Source of the DNA: Elephas maximus indicus
Taxonomy: Eukaryota > Chordata > Mammalia > Proboscidea > Elephantidae
Direction of reading: 5' to 3'
NCBI RefSeq assembly: GCF_024166365.1
Contig: NC_064830.1
Coordinates: 88,096,721-88,160,720, forward strand
DNA: 64,000 bases
Shown: piece after piece, positions 43,144 to 53,905 of the stretch
Position numbering within the stretch: the first letter of the stretch is position 1
How the letters are laid out: each line of letters opens with the position of its first letter
The notes under the pieces: model-generated
Database searches by the model: none
The model's input: the letters and a program-made list of their open reading frames with translations, nothing else
Told to the model about the DNA's origin: nothing
Translations under genes and position numbers: made by a program

Positions 43144-44654
43144 TGATTCACTAACTTAAACCTACGCAGACGCCTTGGTGAGCATACGGGACCCTGACGA
43201 TAGTATCCCAGCCCGCCTGTGGGCCGTCACCCTCAGCTCTGACACAGATGGGGTCTTCTTCTCCTTCCCCGTGTTAACTAGGAGTCCCAGCACCTCCGCT
43301 CACACAGAGAGGCGGCTGTCCCCGCAAACGCCTGGGTACTTGATCAAAAAAGCACCTGGCTATTGAAGCGGAGGCTCTTTTCTTCCCTGAGAAACTGGGA
43401 TTTGGAAAATCTCTGGGGACAGCTGATAGCTTCCAGCAGCCCCTTCCACAGTTACACTTTGAGTGCCCAGGGTTAGGGCCCTTGTGGTGCTGCTGTCTCT
43501 CCTGCCCCACACATTCTTCCCAGAAGGTCCCATCAGTCCCTGGGCTTCGGTCATCTCTATTCCTATTCTGTACTACCACCCTGTTAGTTCCCCATCCATC
43601 TACCCAGTTGCCTCCTGAACACCCCCACACACCCTGGACCCCCCCCCCCCACACACACACCCTTCAGACTCAACACGGACATCATTGCCCCTCACAGTCC
43701 TGCCACCCCCTTTTCCATATTCCACTCATCAGAGGCACCGTACCCTTGATTGTTCTTGGAAAACTTCAGAGCCTATCCTGGGTTCTCCCCACCCCACCCT
43801 CACCCCTTGTCAGTTAGCTCCATTTCTCAGACCTCAGAGGTTTGGCCTTCCCTCTCCCAGCTCCCAGCTGCCCTCAAGGTGAGCCCTGAGGTCTTTCTCC
43901 ATCCTGGGTTTCCTGCCCACTCTGCAGGGAGCCTCTGAAGGCTGTGGAACATGCCAGGGTTCTCACCTCTCTCCCCTCTATGATGGACCTGCTTCCCTCT
44001 GTGACCACTGAGCCAGAAGCTCCCCAGCCTCTTCCATCCATTGGCTCCTGACCCCTTCCTCCAAGAACCCCCCAACCTGAGTACAGACCCTGAGCATGAA
44101 GCAATGGTGTGTGACCCAGGGTCCACCCCATCGCTCCTCCAACAGGCAATCAGCATTTGAAGGGTTGGCTGTCTCCCTGGGCCCATGCCCCCTACAAGAG
44201 CCCAGCCTCCTTCCTTCTCGGCCCGCCTTGAGTCCAGCTGGACTCCCCCAGGCTCCTCCTCATACCATCCTCTCCCTCCAAGCAGAGCTGTTTCTCCTTC
44301 AGTTACTGGGATCACAGGATTTGGAGTCAGACAGACTGAGTTCAGATTCTTAGTTTGGATTCCCCCAGAAGTAGACCCTGAGAGAACTCAAGGGTTGGTG
44401 ACATATTGAGGAGGTGCAGGGAAGCTGGATGGGAACAGAGAAAGTGACACAGGGAGGGGCTCCTGCCAGGAAACACAGCAATCCCACTCAAGGGGTGAGG
44501 GAGCTAGGGTATCTATACAGCAATGTCTGTGGCACCCCTGCCTTCTGTGAGTGGTGGTGGAGGAAGCTCCCAGGTTCCGGAATACAGGTGCTGGCAGCTG
44601 GAAACCACTGGAGCTTCCTAAAAGGTCTGAGAGATATGGGCTGGGGTCTGACAC
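43144..44654. other. GSG1L intron, C-rich, unassigned
   Basis: It contains a C13/(CA)n tract at 43639-43662. No exon or named repeat; many chance open frames due to C-richness. Confidence 0.45.
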
Positions 44655-44800
44655 ATCTACCGTAACTGCTCTGCCGCTGACTAGCTAAGCTGCGTGACCT
44701 TGGGCAAGTTGCTCCTCGTCTCTGAGCTGAATTCCCTCATCTGCAAAATGTGGGCAGTGATCCTGGCCACAAGAACTGAGGGTCAGAGAGGATATGAGAT
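44655..44800 (+). repeat. MIR fragment
   Basis: GCCGCTGACTAGCTAAGCTGCGTGACC, TTGGGCAAGTTGCTCC, CCTCATCTGCAAAATGTGGG. Confidence 0.7.
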
Positions 44801-45432
44801 CAGGCATAAAGAGCCCTTTGCACGGGGTAGGTGGGCAGGGAAACACACAGTGGGCATTCAGCGGGCTCAGCTGAGCTTTGAACATTGTAACTTCACTCTT
44901 ACATTGGCTCTTGCCTTTTCTATCTTGAGCCAGGCCCTTTCTCTCCTTTTACCTCCCGTTTCTATTTGCTTTCTGCTCCAGACATTTGTTTTCCTAGTGA
45001 GTGCCCTAGATTCTGCCTTACGGTCTCCCCTACAGTGAGGCATATGAAGTCAATGCGTTCTAAGCTGCCAGAAGCATCCATGGCCCAAACAAATTGTATC
45101 CACTGTCACCTTCCTGACTTGGCAAATTCTATCCCAGACCTACAAGTAACCCTGGCCTGGACTTGAGCTTTGTCTTCGCTGCCTGCCTGCCTTTAATGCA
45201 TCCTCATCTCCCTTATTTCTCAGCATCCCAACTCCCATCATGAAGGCTGGGGCTGCTATAAGCAAAGCACTTGCAGGCTGAGACGCCAGCCTCAGTGTCC
45301 CCATCCTTAGTGTGTGTCGATGGGATAACGCAGGGTGTAGGGGAAAGTTGGCCTGGCTCATCTCTAGGGGTTCTTTCTCCTCAGACAGCCGACGAGTCTG
45401 TAGACCAGGCTTCCATGGATGAGGCCACTTAC

Positions 45433-45503
45433 GGGTGGGATATCTCTCATGGCGGCAATCTAAGCGAAGGTCCTCTTCCTCGTTCCCATCTCTCTTCTCG
45501 ATC
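45433..45503 (-). CDS. GSG1L: GSG1L penultimate coding exon (cytoplasmic tail)
   Basis: Read on the minus strand, the acceptor TTCCCTTTACAG precedes GATCGAGAAG, and the exon closes ...CCCACCC before GTAAGT. It is 71 bases: one base completes a codon (Arg expected), then IEKRDGNEEEDLRLDCRHER and YPT, leaving C to join GA of the last exon (Arg). I recall human [24 protein letters not shown]; this copy seems to have one extra Glu. Confidence 0.92.
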
Positions 45504-45599
45504 CTGTAAAGGGAACAAAAGCCTGTGTGAGAAACAGCGGGCTGAGCTGGCACAGATCCAGGACCTGAAAAAGTGCCTGTAGTCCCTCCCCATTGCAGG

Positions 45600-45780
45600 A
45601 CAGTTTGCAAGACAACCTTCCACCCACTGCCCCGTGGGATCTTTACCACAACCCCGGGAGAGGGTGTCATTAATTCCATTTTATTGGTGAAGAAACTGAG
45701 GCACTGGGAGGTGTTGCAACCAGCCCAATGCCACAAAGCTAGTAAGTAACAGGCTGAAGGGGAGGCAAACCCATGTATTC
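45600..45780 (-). repeat. MIR SINE, just upstream of the GSG1L exon
   Basis: TTACCACAACCCCGGGAGAGGG, GGTGAAGAAACTGAGGCACTGGGAG, CCACAAAGCTAGTAAGTAACAGG. Confidence 0.7.
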
Positions 45781-46014
45781 TCACAAAAAGATATTCAGCT
45801 ATGCGTAAACGGTATATTACTGAAGAATGTATGCAGCTTGATCCCGTATCTGTTTTGAAAACTATATACTGAGAGGCACAAAACTATTTGGCAGGATATA
45901 TACCAAAAGGTTAATGGTGATTACCCTAAGTAATGAGAATAAAAATATAGAGGGTTAAATCTAGAGCCTTTTTTTTGCTTAACTCTACTTTTTAATTTTG
46001 TTGGCAATGGACTT

Positions 46015-47407
46015 GTTTCTTGTTTATTTTGTTGTTGTTGAGAATATACTCAGCAAAACATACACACCAACAGTTTCTACGTGCACCATTTAGTGACACT
46101 GATTACATTCTTCGAGTTGTACAACCATTCTCATCCTTTTCTGAGTTGTCCCTCCCTCATTAACATAAATTCAGCACCCCCTAAGGGTGAGTTGCTGTTG
46201 TCACTTTGATCCCACAAAGATAGTTCTTAAAAGAGCATAATACTGAAGGCAGACCTTTTCTTACTGGTTAAGCTAAACTATTGTTTGGTTTTAAGAAGAC
46301 TTCAGGAGATCTTTTTGGTTTAAGGTTTAAAGATCATCTCAAGGCAATAGTTTAAGGGGTTTATCCAACCTTCATGGCTCCAGAAAGTCTGGGGTCCATG
46401 AGAATTTGAAATTCTGTTCTGTGTTTTCCTCTTTTTGGTCAGGGTTCTTCTACAGAATCTTTGATCAAAATGTTCAGTAATGGCATCATCCTGAGACCAG
46501 AAGAATAAGTTGGTGGCCAGCCACAACCGATGACTGCCCTGACCGGGAGCACAACAGAGAACCCCTGAGGGAGCAGGAGATCAGTGGGATGCAGACCCCA
46601 AATTCTCATAAAAAGACCAGACTTAATGGTCTGACTGAGACTAGAGGAATCCCGGTAGTCATGGCCCCCAAACCTTCTGTTGGCCCAGGACAGGAACCAT
46701 TCCTGAAGACAACTCATCAGACATGGAAGGGACTGGACAGTGGGTAGGAGAGATATGCTGATGAAGAGTGAGTTATTTGTATCAGGTGGACACTTGAGAC
46801 TGTGTTGGCATCTCCTGTCTGGAGGGGGGATGGGAGGATAGAGAGAGTTGGAAGCTGGCAAAATTGTCACGAAAGGAGAGACTGGAAGGGCTGACTCATT
46901 ACGGGGAGAGCAAGTGGGAGTATGGAGTAAGGTGTATATAAACTTATATGTAACAGCCTGACTTGATTTGTAAATGTTCTCTTGAAGCTCAATAAAAGCT
47001 AAAAAATAAAAAAAAAAAAGTTCAGTAATGGTAGCCGGACACCTTCCAGTTCTTCTCTTCTCATGCAAAGGAAGCAATTGTTCACGGAGGCAATTAGCTA
47101 CGTATTCCATATCCTCCCTGTATTCCTGACTCTCCTTCTTTCTCTGTTGCTCTAGGCGAACAGAGATCAATTGTTATGTCTTGGATGACTACTTGCAGGC
47201 TTTTAAGGCCCCAGGTACCACACAATGAACTAGGAAGTAGAAGAGAAGCACTAAACACATTATTAGGCCAATTAACTGCGATGTCCCATGAAACCATGAC
47301 CCTAAACCTCCAAGCCAAGGAACCAAATCCCATGAGATTTTTGGTTGTACATAAGAAGCCTCAGCAGCTACCCTTTTTTATTGTTGTTGTGGTTGTAAAT
47401 ATATTTA
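46015..47407 (-). mobile_element. Outer retroelement of a nested pair, split by an inner insertion
   Basis: The element occupies 46015-46471 and 47032-47407, about 845 bases once the inner insertion and its duplicate target are set aside. It is flanked by a 13-bp target-site duplication, TGGCAATGGACTT, at 46002-46014 and 47408-47420. An A/AAC-rich tail on the minus strand (46015-46040) gives the orientation. The phrases (ACTGATTACATTC, TAAGCTAAACTATTG) recur widely in afrotherian genomes as I recall them. The family is not confirmed. Confidence 0.75.
46484..47019 (+). mobile_element. Inner L1 3' end, 5'-truncated, with poly(A) and target-site duplication
   Basis: From CATCATCCTGAGACCAGAAG to AATAAAAGCTAAAAAATAAA and a poly(A) run. 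GTTCAGTAATGG at 46472-46483 and 47020-47031 is its 12-bp target-site duplication. The minus-strand copy at 53165-53905 aligns over its whole length and beyond its 5' end, which shows that this one is truncated. Confidence 0.85.
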
Positions 47408-47420
47408 TGGCAATGGACTT

Positions 47421-48350
47421 TTATTAGCTGTATAATTTTTCTTAATTAAATTTAAACACTTTCTAAATATAATTCTGCATATTAACAAAACTCCTTGTCT
47501 TCTAACTTCTAGCACAGTGATCTTTTCCACCAAAACCGCAGGAGTTTTTCAAGTGTGGTTTCCCTCCCCAGCATCATACGACTACCAGTTCCAGAGGGTG
47601 CTGCCCCTATTGCCGTGGCAGGGGATGATGAACACGGATCAGAGGCTCAGAATATCACTCTTGGTCAATGACACGTAGAATGGAGGCAGCTGCATGCTCC
47701 CTGACACGGTTCTAGACCTAGACCCTCATTCCTATCCCACCAATGACTGGGCCAGAGAATGGGTGGGACCACATTCACTTATTTCACTCCTTCATTTGTA
47801 ACCCAGATAAATTCCAGAGCTCCGCATGGCCCAGCCCAAAGGCACATCACATTTACAGAATCACGATCTAGTTCCCTGAAGTAAAAAATAATTCTAATCA
47901 TTATTGTATCTCTTAAGGAATACTGAAAGTCCTCTAATTCACAATCTCCAGCCCCACTTCTCAACATTTTTCTCCATTCCTCTCTTTGCTTTTGCATGCC
48001 TTCAGCTGTCCTGAAACCTTTTTCGCCCTGTGTCTCACTCTCACTGTTTCCCCCAAACTCTCTCCAGTGCCTTCAGCATGGTGTCTCCCTTTTTCTCTAC
48101 CCTTCCTTTCTTCCCATGCTTATCCTCTTTTCCTTCATGCAAGTAAGTCTCAATGCCTTCCAAAAACAAAGCCCCATACCTGTCTTTTTGATTCCTCCCA
48201 CCACCTCTTATTCCTAATTACATAGGAATGTCTAGAAGCTTGGGGTTAGGTAGGAGTCAGGGGGGGGATTTGGTAAATGACAAGGAAGCAATGCTAGAAA
48301 TGTCCTTAGCAGAAGGGAGAGAAATACTCATAGATGGATAGTTTTGGTCC
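47421..48350. other. GSG1L intron, unassigned
   Basis: AT-rich in part; no exon or named repeat. Confidence 0.4.
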
Positions 48351-48354
48351 CTGA

Positions 48355-48510
48355 AATCATTCATTCGTTCATCCGTTCATTCGACAGGAATTTCTTGAGA
48401 ACCTACTCTGTGTAGTTTGCACTAGAGGCTGTGTAGAAAACAGAAATGTCTATTTCACAGTCTGTCCTCAGAGAGCTTCCAGTCTAGTAGGAAAGACAAG
48501 TTCGTCTTGA
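48355..48510 (-). repeat. L2 3' end
   Basis: TTCATTCGTTCATCCGTTCATTCGACAGG, GAGAACCTACTCTGTG, CAGAGAGCTTCCAGTCTAG. Confidence 0.65.
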
Positions 48511-49125
48511 CAAGAGTTGAATAATACCACACAAGGATTGCTCAAGCTGTCTGCACCAAAGCACTAGGCTTGTGCTTCCCAGAAAACAGATTCTGAGTGC
48601 AGTTTCTCTTTACAAAGTTCTCCCATGGCCTTTGATGGTAGAATAAAGGATCGTGTCCTGATGCCTCAGGAAGGCAGATTGTAGCTCAACGTATGGGAGG
48701 ATGTACGTCATCGTCATCATCATGGTCTTCTCTTTTAATAGAAATGTCTTTGTTATTTTCCTAATAACACAGGTTTGTTGCAAGGGAAAAAAAAAATCTA
48801 ACCTCATAAAGAGAGTGAAGGTCACCCTATAATCACACCTCCATGTAGTGAGAGGTGTTAGTAGTTTGGTGTTTATCATTTTAGAATTAATACTTTTTTT
48901 TTTAATAAATTGCCTCAAATTAAGCATCCCTTATAACTTGATTTATTTATTTTTTACTTACCCACAAATTTCCAAAATCCTTCCATATCAGCCCACATAG
49001 ATGTCACTCATATTTTCTCTCATAGTTGAATGAGAAAGAATAATTGATAGACATTTAGTTGTTTTCCAATTTTTCCATTCTTCCAAACAATGTTATGGGG
49101 AATATCCTTGCATGTATATCTAACA
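48511..49125. other. GSG1L intron, AT-rich old repeat-like sequence
   Basis: 48780-49110 reads like a decayed LINE segment (AACAATGTTATGGGGAATATCC), not named. Confidence 0.35.
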
Positions 49126-49129
49126 AGAT

Positions 49130-49240
49130 GGTGAGTTCCCCATCACCAGGGGTACTTAAGCGGAGGCTGGAGTATCACCAGTCATAGAGCTCTAACTGGA
49201 TTCAACATTGGATGGGAGGCTGGACCAGATAACAGCCCCA
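49130..49240 (+). repeat. CR1/L3-type 3' end
   Basis: GAGTTCCCCATCACCAGGGGTACTTAAGCGGAGGCTGG, ACATTGGATGGGAGGCTGGACCAGATAAC. Confidence 0.6.
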
Positions 49241-49594
49241 ACCTCAACCTGAAGCACCAGCAACCTGGCCATATCCAGCATCTTTGGGTCAATAGATTCC
49301 ACCCCACCATGCAGTGGGCTGCCCACATCTTCCTGCACTTCACAGCCCTAGCCTTGAACCAATTCCCCGATCCACCCCAGGATCCCAATTCTCATGGCTT
49401 CCTTCTTGAGATCCATCTTCTTCTGGGCCTCACGCTGGGCACCCCTTGGGCTCTCCTGGGACCCTCAGCCCTGGCAAGAGGGCCCCATGAGCCATAGGGC
49501 TATTGCTTAAGGAGAAAGGCAACCCAGCCTGGCATGGCCCCTCTTAGCCCCTCCCCAGTCACCTAACACTTGCTGAGAAGCCCCAAGTTCAATA

Positions 49595-49700
49595 GGTAGC
49601 ATATCAAGTAACGCCTGCCACTTAATGAGTGTCTACAGTGCGCCAGGCCTCGTGCTGGGTTTGGGGGCCACAGGGATGACTCAGATGACCTTGAGATACT
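49595..49700 (-). repeat. L2 3' end fragment
   Basis: TGAGTGTCTACAGTGCGCCAGGCCTCGTGCTGGG. Confidence 0.55.
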
Positions 49701-49937
49701 CATATTTGTTTTACACAAATGATCACAGCTTAGCATGCTAATTTTTAACCTAGAATGATGGTAAGAAGGTTGGCAGGCAGAATAGAGTTGGCAAAATTTT
49801 CTGTCAAAGTCCAGACAGTAAATATTTGAGGCTTTGTGGGCCACAGCTACTCAGCTCTGTCCTTGTAGCAAAAGTAGCCACAGACACAACAGAAACAAAT
49901 GGGTGTGGCTGTGTTTCAGCAGAACTTATTTACGACG

Positions 49938-50121
49938 GAGTCCCTGGGTGGTACAAATGGTGACCAATAGGTTTGGGGTTTGAGTCCTCCCAGAGGTGCC
50001 TTGGAAGAAAGGCCTGGTGACCTACTTCCAAAAAGTCAGCCACTGAAAACTCCAGTTCTACTCTGACACATATGGGGTTGCCGTGAGTCTAAGTCAACTC
50101 AGTGGCAACTGGTGGTTTATT
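49938..50121 (+). repeat. AfroSINE, long subfamily
   Basis: GAGTCCCTGGGTGGTACAAATGG, GGAAGAAAGGCCTGGTGACCTACTTCC, GGTTGCCGTGAGTCTAAGTC. Confidence 0.9.
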
Positions 50122-50159
50122 TACACCCACAGATGGTGGGCTGGATTTGGCCCTGTTCT

Positions 50160-50262
50160 TGCCTAGTGCTCCTCAACCTTGACTGCACATTGAAATCACC
50201 GGGGGAGTTTAAAAAAAAATACCCCAGGTGATTCTAATGTACAGCCAGCATGGAGGACCACT
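50160..50262 (+). repeat. MER5-type fragment
   Basis: GCTCCTCAACCTTGACTGCACATTGAAATCACC, CCCAGGTGATTCTAATG. Confidence 0.65.
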
Positions 50263-50668
50263 TGCGGGGAGGCCAGCAGAGGCCTCACAGAGAAAGCGAC
50301 ACCTGAGCTGTGTCTTGACATGCTCGCTTTTCCAAGAGGGAGCTGAGATCCAACCCTGGAGCTGCCTGTCTTCCTACTTGGCTGCATTGCCATTCTGGAA
50401 AAAGCTGGTTTCCTTAAGCAAATGCAGTCCTCTCTACCAGATTCACCAGCGAAAATAAAAGGCCTGCGGAGCCTGCAGGATCTTGGCAGTCATCTGCTGA
50501 GTGGCTAAGACTTGGCAGGAGTTATGGGCAAGGAATAATGACCCTTTGCGGGGCTAAGGGTGTCAGATGGCAGTGAATGCTGGCAGAAAACACACAGAGG
50601 ACAGGGGATGCTTTGGGCATGAGTGAGAATTTGGGCCCTGCAGCGAGGAGGAAACTGGTTGAGCCTTA

Positions 50669-50832
50669 AACCAAAAAACACCAAACCCACTGCCATCAAG
50701 TTGATTCCAACTCATAGCGACCTATAGGACAGAGTACAACTGTTTCCATAGGATTTCCAAGGAGTGGCTGGTAGATTCGAACTGCTGATCTTTTGTTTGG
50801 CAGCCAAGCTCTTAACCACCATGTGACCAGAA
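50669..50832 (-). repeat. AfroSINE with target-site duplication, inside a MIR
   Basis: Complete antisense copy. GTTGAGCCTTA at 50658-50668 and again at 50838-50848 is the target-site duplication. A sense MIR end follows to about 50945. Confidence 0.94.
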
Positions 50833-50949
50833 CTTCAGTTGAGCCTTAGGTCTACTATGTACAGGCAGCATGACCTTGTACCACACACTTAACAACTCCG
50901 AATCTCAGTTTTTGCATGTACAAAATGGACATAATAATGGTTATTATTG

Positions 50950-51505
50950 TTAGTTGCTATCAAGTCAGCTCCAACTCATGGCCATCTTCTGCATAACACA
51001 ACAAAACGTTGCCTGGTCCTGGGTCATTTTCATCATCATTTGTATATTTGAGTCTGTAGTGACTATTCCAGGTCAATCCACCTCACTGAGGCTCTCCCTC
51101 ATTTTTGCTGACCTTCTATTTGACCAAATATGATGCCCTTCCCTAGTTATTGATCTTTCCCAATGACTAAGGTAAGCAAAATAAAGTCTTGCCATCCTGG
51201 CTTCTAAAAACCATTCCAGCTGTATTTCTTCTAAGACTGATTTGTTTCTTCATCTGGCAGTCCACAATATATTCAATATTCTTTGCCAACATCACAATTC
51301 GAATGGATCAATTCTTCTGCCTCCTTTTTCACTCTCCTGCTTTTGCACACATATGAGGCTATTGAAAAGATCATGGCATAGGTGAGGCGCACCTTAGTCC
51401 TCAAAGTGACATCTCCACTTTTGAAAACTTTAAAGAGGTCTTTTGCAGTAGATTTGCCCAATACAATAGGCCGTTTGATTTCTTCACCGCTGCTTCCGTG
51501 ACAGT
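50950..51505 (-). mobile_element. RTE LINE 3' end, antisense, 5'-truncated
   Basis: Starts with the tail (GTTGCTATCAAGTCAGCTCC, GCATAACACAACAAAACG) and runs into the reverse-transcriptase end. On the minus strand the phrase LRTKVRLTYAMIFSIASYVC survives, with stops and small gaps around it, so it is not functional. Confidence 0.8.
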
Positions 51506-51539
51506 GGTAGTTGTCATCTCAATACTAACGGTACCACCC

Positions 51540-51735
51540 CGCATCACTGGGATGTTGTAAGGATAAAGCATAGCACCTGGCACAGGTAAGGGCTCAGAAC
51601 TTGTTAATTATCATTGTTAACTTGTTTAATAGTCTGTCTTCCCCAGTCAGCTCCAAGCTGAGAGAAAAGAGGTATGGAGTTTATCTCATTCTCTGCTTGT
51701 AGCCTCAAGGTCTAGCGCAGTTCCTGGCACAAAGT
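51540..51735. repeat. MIR/L2 end fragments
   Basis: GGATAAAGCATAGCACCTGGCAC (MIR-like) and CTAGCGCAGTTCCTGGCACAAAG (L2-like). Confidence 0.45.
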
Positions 51736-52184
51736 ATCTCAAGTAATGTTAGGAAGGAAGGAAGGGAGAAGAAAGGAGGAAAGGAGGTGAGGAAATGGAG
51801 AAAGGCAGCCTGAAGCTAAGCACAGCTCAGAAAGGGGGCAACCATGGGTTGTCCAAGGATCCTGAACACTGTGTCGAAAGGAAGGAAAAACTACTAATGT
51901 CGCTGGGTGACAATTGCTTTGATTTGAACTGTAATTTCCTGTAGGAAATATGAACAGTAATTTCCGCAGGAAGTATGTGTTTTCTGAAGACGAATTTTTT
52001 TTTTTAATGGTGGCGTAAGAAATTACCCACAAATCTGCATCAGTGCCCTGGAGGGTTATGGCATGATGCTTGGTGTGAAGTGGGACTCAAACCAGGCAGC
52101 CGGAGGTCTGGGCAGTCCATGTACTCTGTTCACTGTTCATTCCCATGTGTCCCTTCCCCCTCCGGGTCTCGGTTTTCTCCTCTG

Positions 52185-52705
52185 TGCGGGGTTGGAGTGG
52201 TGGTTACATCACTTACCAGCTATTTGAGTCTGGACACGTCCCTTATGCTGAGTCTTGGTTTCCTCATATGATATTGTTCTCTGCTGTCAAATTGGCCTCC
52301 AACATATGATGACCCCATGCATAACAGAACAAAAAGCTGCCTGGTCCTGCCTAGGGTTTTCATTGGCTGATTTTCAGAAGTAGATTGCCAGGCCTTTCAC
52401 CTAGTCCATCTTAGTCTGGAAGCTCTGCTGAAACCCATTCGGCATTATGGCAATGTTGCAAGCCTCCACCGACAGACAAGTGGTGGCTACGCATGAGGTA
52501 CACTTACCTGGAATTGAACCTGTGTCTTCTACCACTAAACCACCACTGCCCCCTTCATCCTATGATACATGGGCATAATAATAGCACCTACCTCTTAGGA
52601 TTGTTGAAAGGATTAAATGAGTTAATACATGAAACGGTCCATTTATTCAGAGTGCTTAGAACACTACTTGGCACACAGTAGGTGCTCAACAAATATATTA
52701 CTATT
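52185..52705 (+). repeat. MIR SINE split by another SINE
   Basis: 52185-52275 (CACTTACCAGCTATTTGAGTC, TTGGTTTCCTCATATG) and 52555-52705 (GGGCATAATAATAGCACC, GGATTAAATGAGTTAATAC, GCACACAGTAGGTGCTCAAC) are one MIR interrupted by the SINE at 52276-52553. Confidence 0.75.
52276..52553 (-). repeat. tRNA-Gly-like SINE with an RTE-type tail
   Basis: On the minus strand the head reads GCAGTGGTGGTTTAGTGGTAGAA (A box like tRNA-Gly) and GGTTCAATTCC (B box). The 3' end, CCTGGTCCTG...CAGCTTTTTGTTCTGTTATGCATGGGGTCAT, matches RTE tails. The flanks TCATATGATA and TCCTATGATA suggest a target-site duplication. It is not a tRNA gene: the anticodon arm and acceptor pairing are absent. Confidence 0.75.
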
Positions 52706-52708
52706 ATT

Positions 52709-53140
52709 GCTTGTCTTCGTTTCCTAGGGCTGCCATGACAAAATACAACAAAGTGGGTGGCTTTAAAGAATTTATTATCTTACAGTTCTGGAGGCTAGAA
52801 GTCCAAATCAGGGTATCGGCCATGTTGATTCCTTCCGAGGGCTCTGAGAAACTGTTCCCTGCCTCTCTCCCAGCTTCTGGTGGCTTCTGGCAATCCTTGG
52901 CTTATATCTGCTTCTGTAATCACTGGACGGACATCCTTCTGTCTAACTCTTCACGTCTGTTCTCCTCTTTTACAAGACACCACTCAGATGGGATTGGGAT
53001 CCACACTACTCCGGTATGATCTTATGTTAACTGATAACATCTTCAAAGACCCTATTCCAAACAAGGTCACATACACAGGTACTAGGGGTTAGAACTTCAA
53101 AATACCTTTTTTTTGGGTACATAATTAATCTAAAACATTA
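52709..53140 (-). mobile_element. MLT1-type (ERVL-MaLR) solo LTR
   Basis: Reads in reverse: CGTTTCCTAGGGCTGCCATGAC, CAGTTCTGGAGGCTAGAAGTCC, CAAAGACCCTATTCCAAACAAGGTCACATACACAGG. This is a very old mammalian retroviral LTR; no coding part. Confidence 0.85.
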
Positions 53141-53164
53141 CTATTGTCATCATCCTCATCTCTG

Positions 53165-53905
53165 GGGGTCTTTTTATTTTCATTTATTTATTTTTTATTT
53201 ATTGTGCTTTAAGTGAAAGTTTACAGATCAAGTCAGTCTCTCATACAAAAACTTATACACACCTTGCTATGTACTCCTAGCTGCTCTCTGCCTAATGAGA
53301 CAGCACACTCCTCCTCTCCACCCTCTATTCCCTGTGTCCATTCAACCGGCTCCTATCCCCCTTTGCCTTCCCATCTCACCTTTAGACAAGAGCTGCCCAC
53401 ATAGTCTCATGTGTCTACTTGAGCCAAGAAGCTCACTCTTCACCAGTATCATTTTCTGTCTTATAGTCCAGTCCAATCCCTGTCTGAAGAGTTGGCTTCA
53501 GGAATAGTTTCAGACTTGGGCTAACAGAGAGTCTGGGGACCATGACCTCTGGGGTCCCTCTAGTCTCAGTCAGACCATTAAGTCTGATCTTTTTACAGGA
53601 ATTTGAAATCTGCATCCCACTGTTCTTCTGCTCCGTCAGGGATTCTCTGTTGTGTTCCCTGTCAGGGCAGTCGTCAGTTGTAGCAGGGCACCATCTAGTT
53701 CTTCCTTCTCAGGCTGATGTAGTCTCTGGTTTTATATGGACCATTCTGTCTCTTGGGCTCATATTTACCTTGTGTCTTTCTTTATCTTTGGTGTTCTTCA
53801 TTCTTCTTTGCTCCACTTGGGTCGAGACCAATTGATGCATCTTAGATGGCTGCCTGCTAGCATTTAAGACTCTGGGGGCCTTTTAAGCTCTGTCACTCTG
53901 TGACT
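53165..53905 (-). mobile_element. L1 3' end, afrotherian type, antisense
   Basis: Starts with the reversed A-rich tail, then CAAGTCAGTCTCTCATAC, and runs through CCCTGTCAGGGCAGTCGTCAG to TTAGATGGCTGCCTGCTAGC. It aligns as an inverted homologue of 46484-47019. Confidence 0.8.

Noticed and set aside
46439..47170. 243-codon open frame on the minus strand
   Set aside because: Runs through two nested retroelements of opposite orientation, so it cannot be one gene.
52512..52553. Possible tRNA-Gly gene on the minus strand
   Set aside because: Only A- and B-box-like words are present; there is no complete cloverleaf and the sequence continues into a SINE body.
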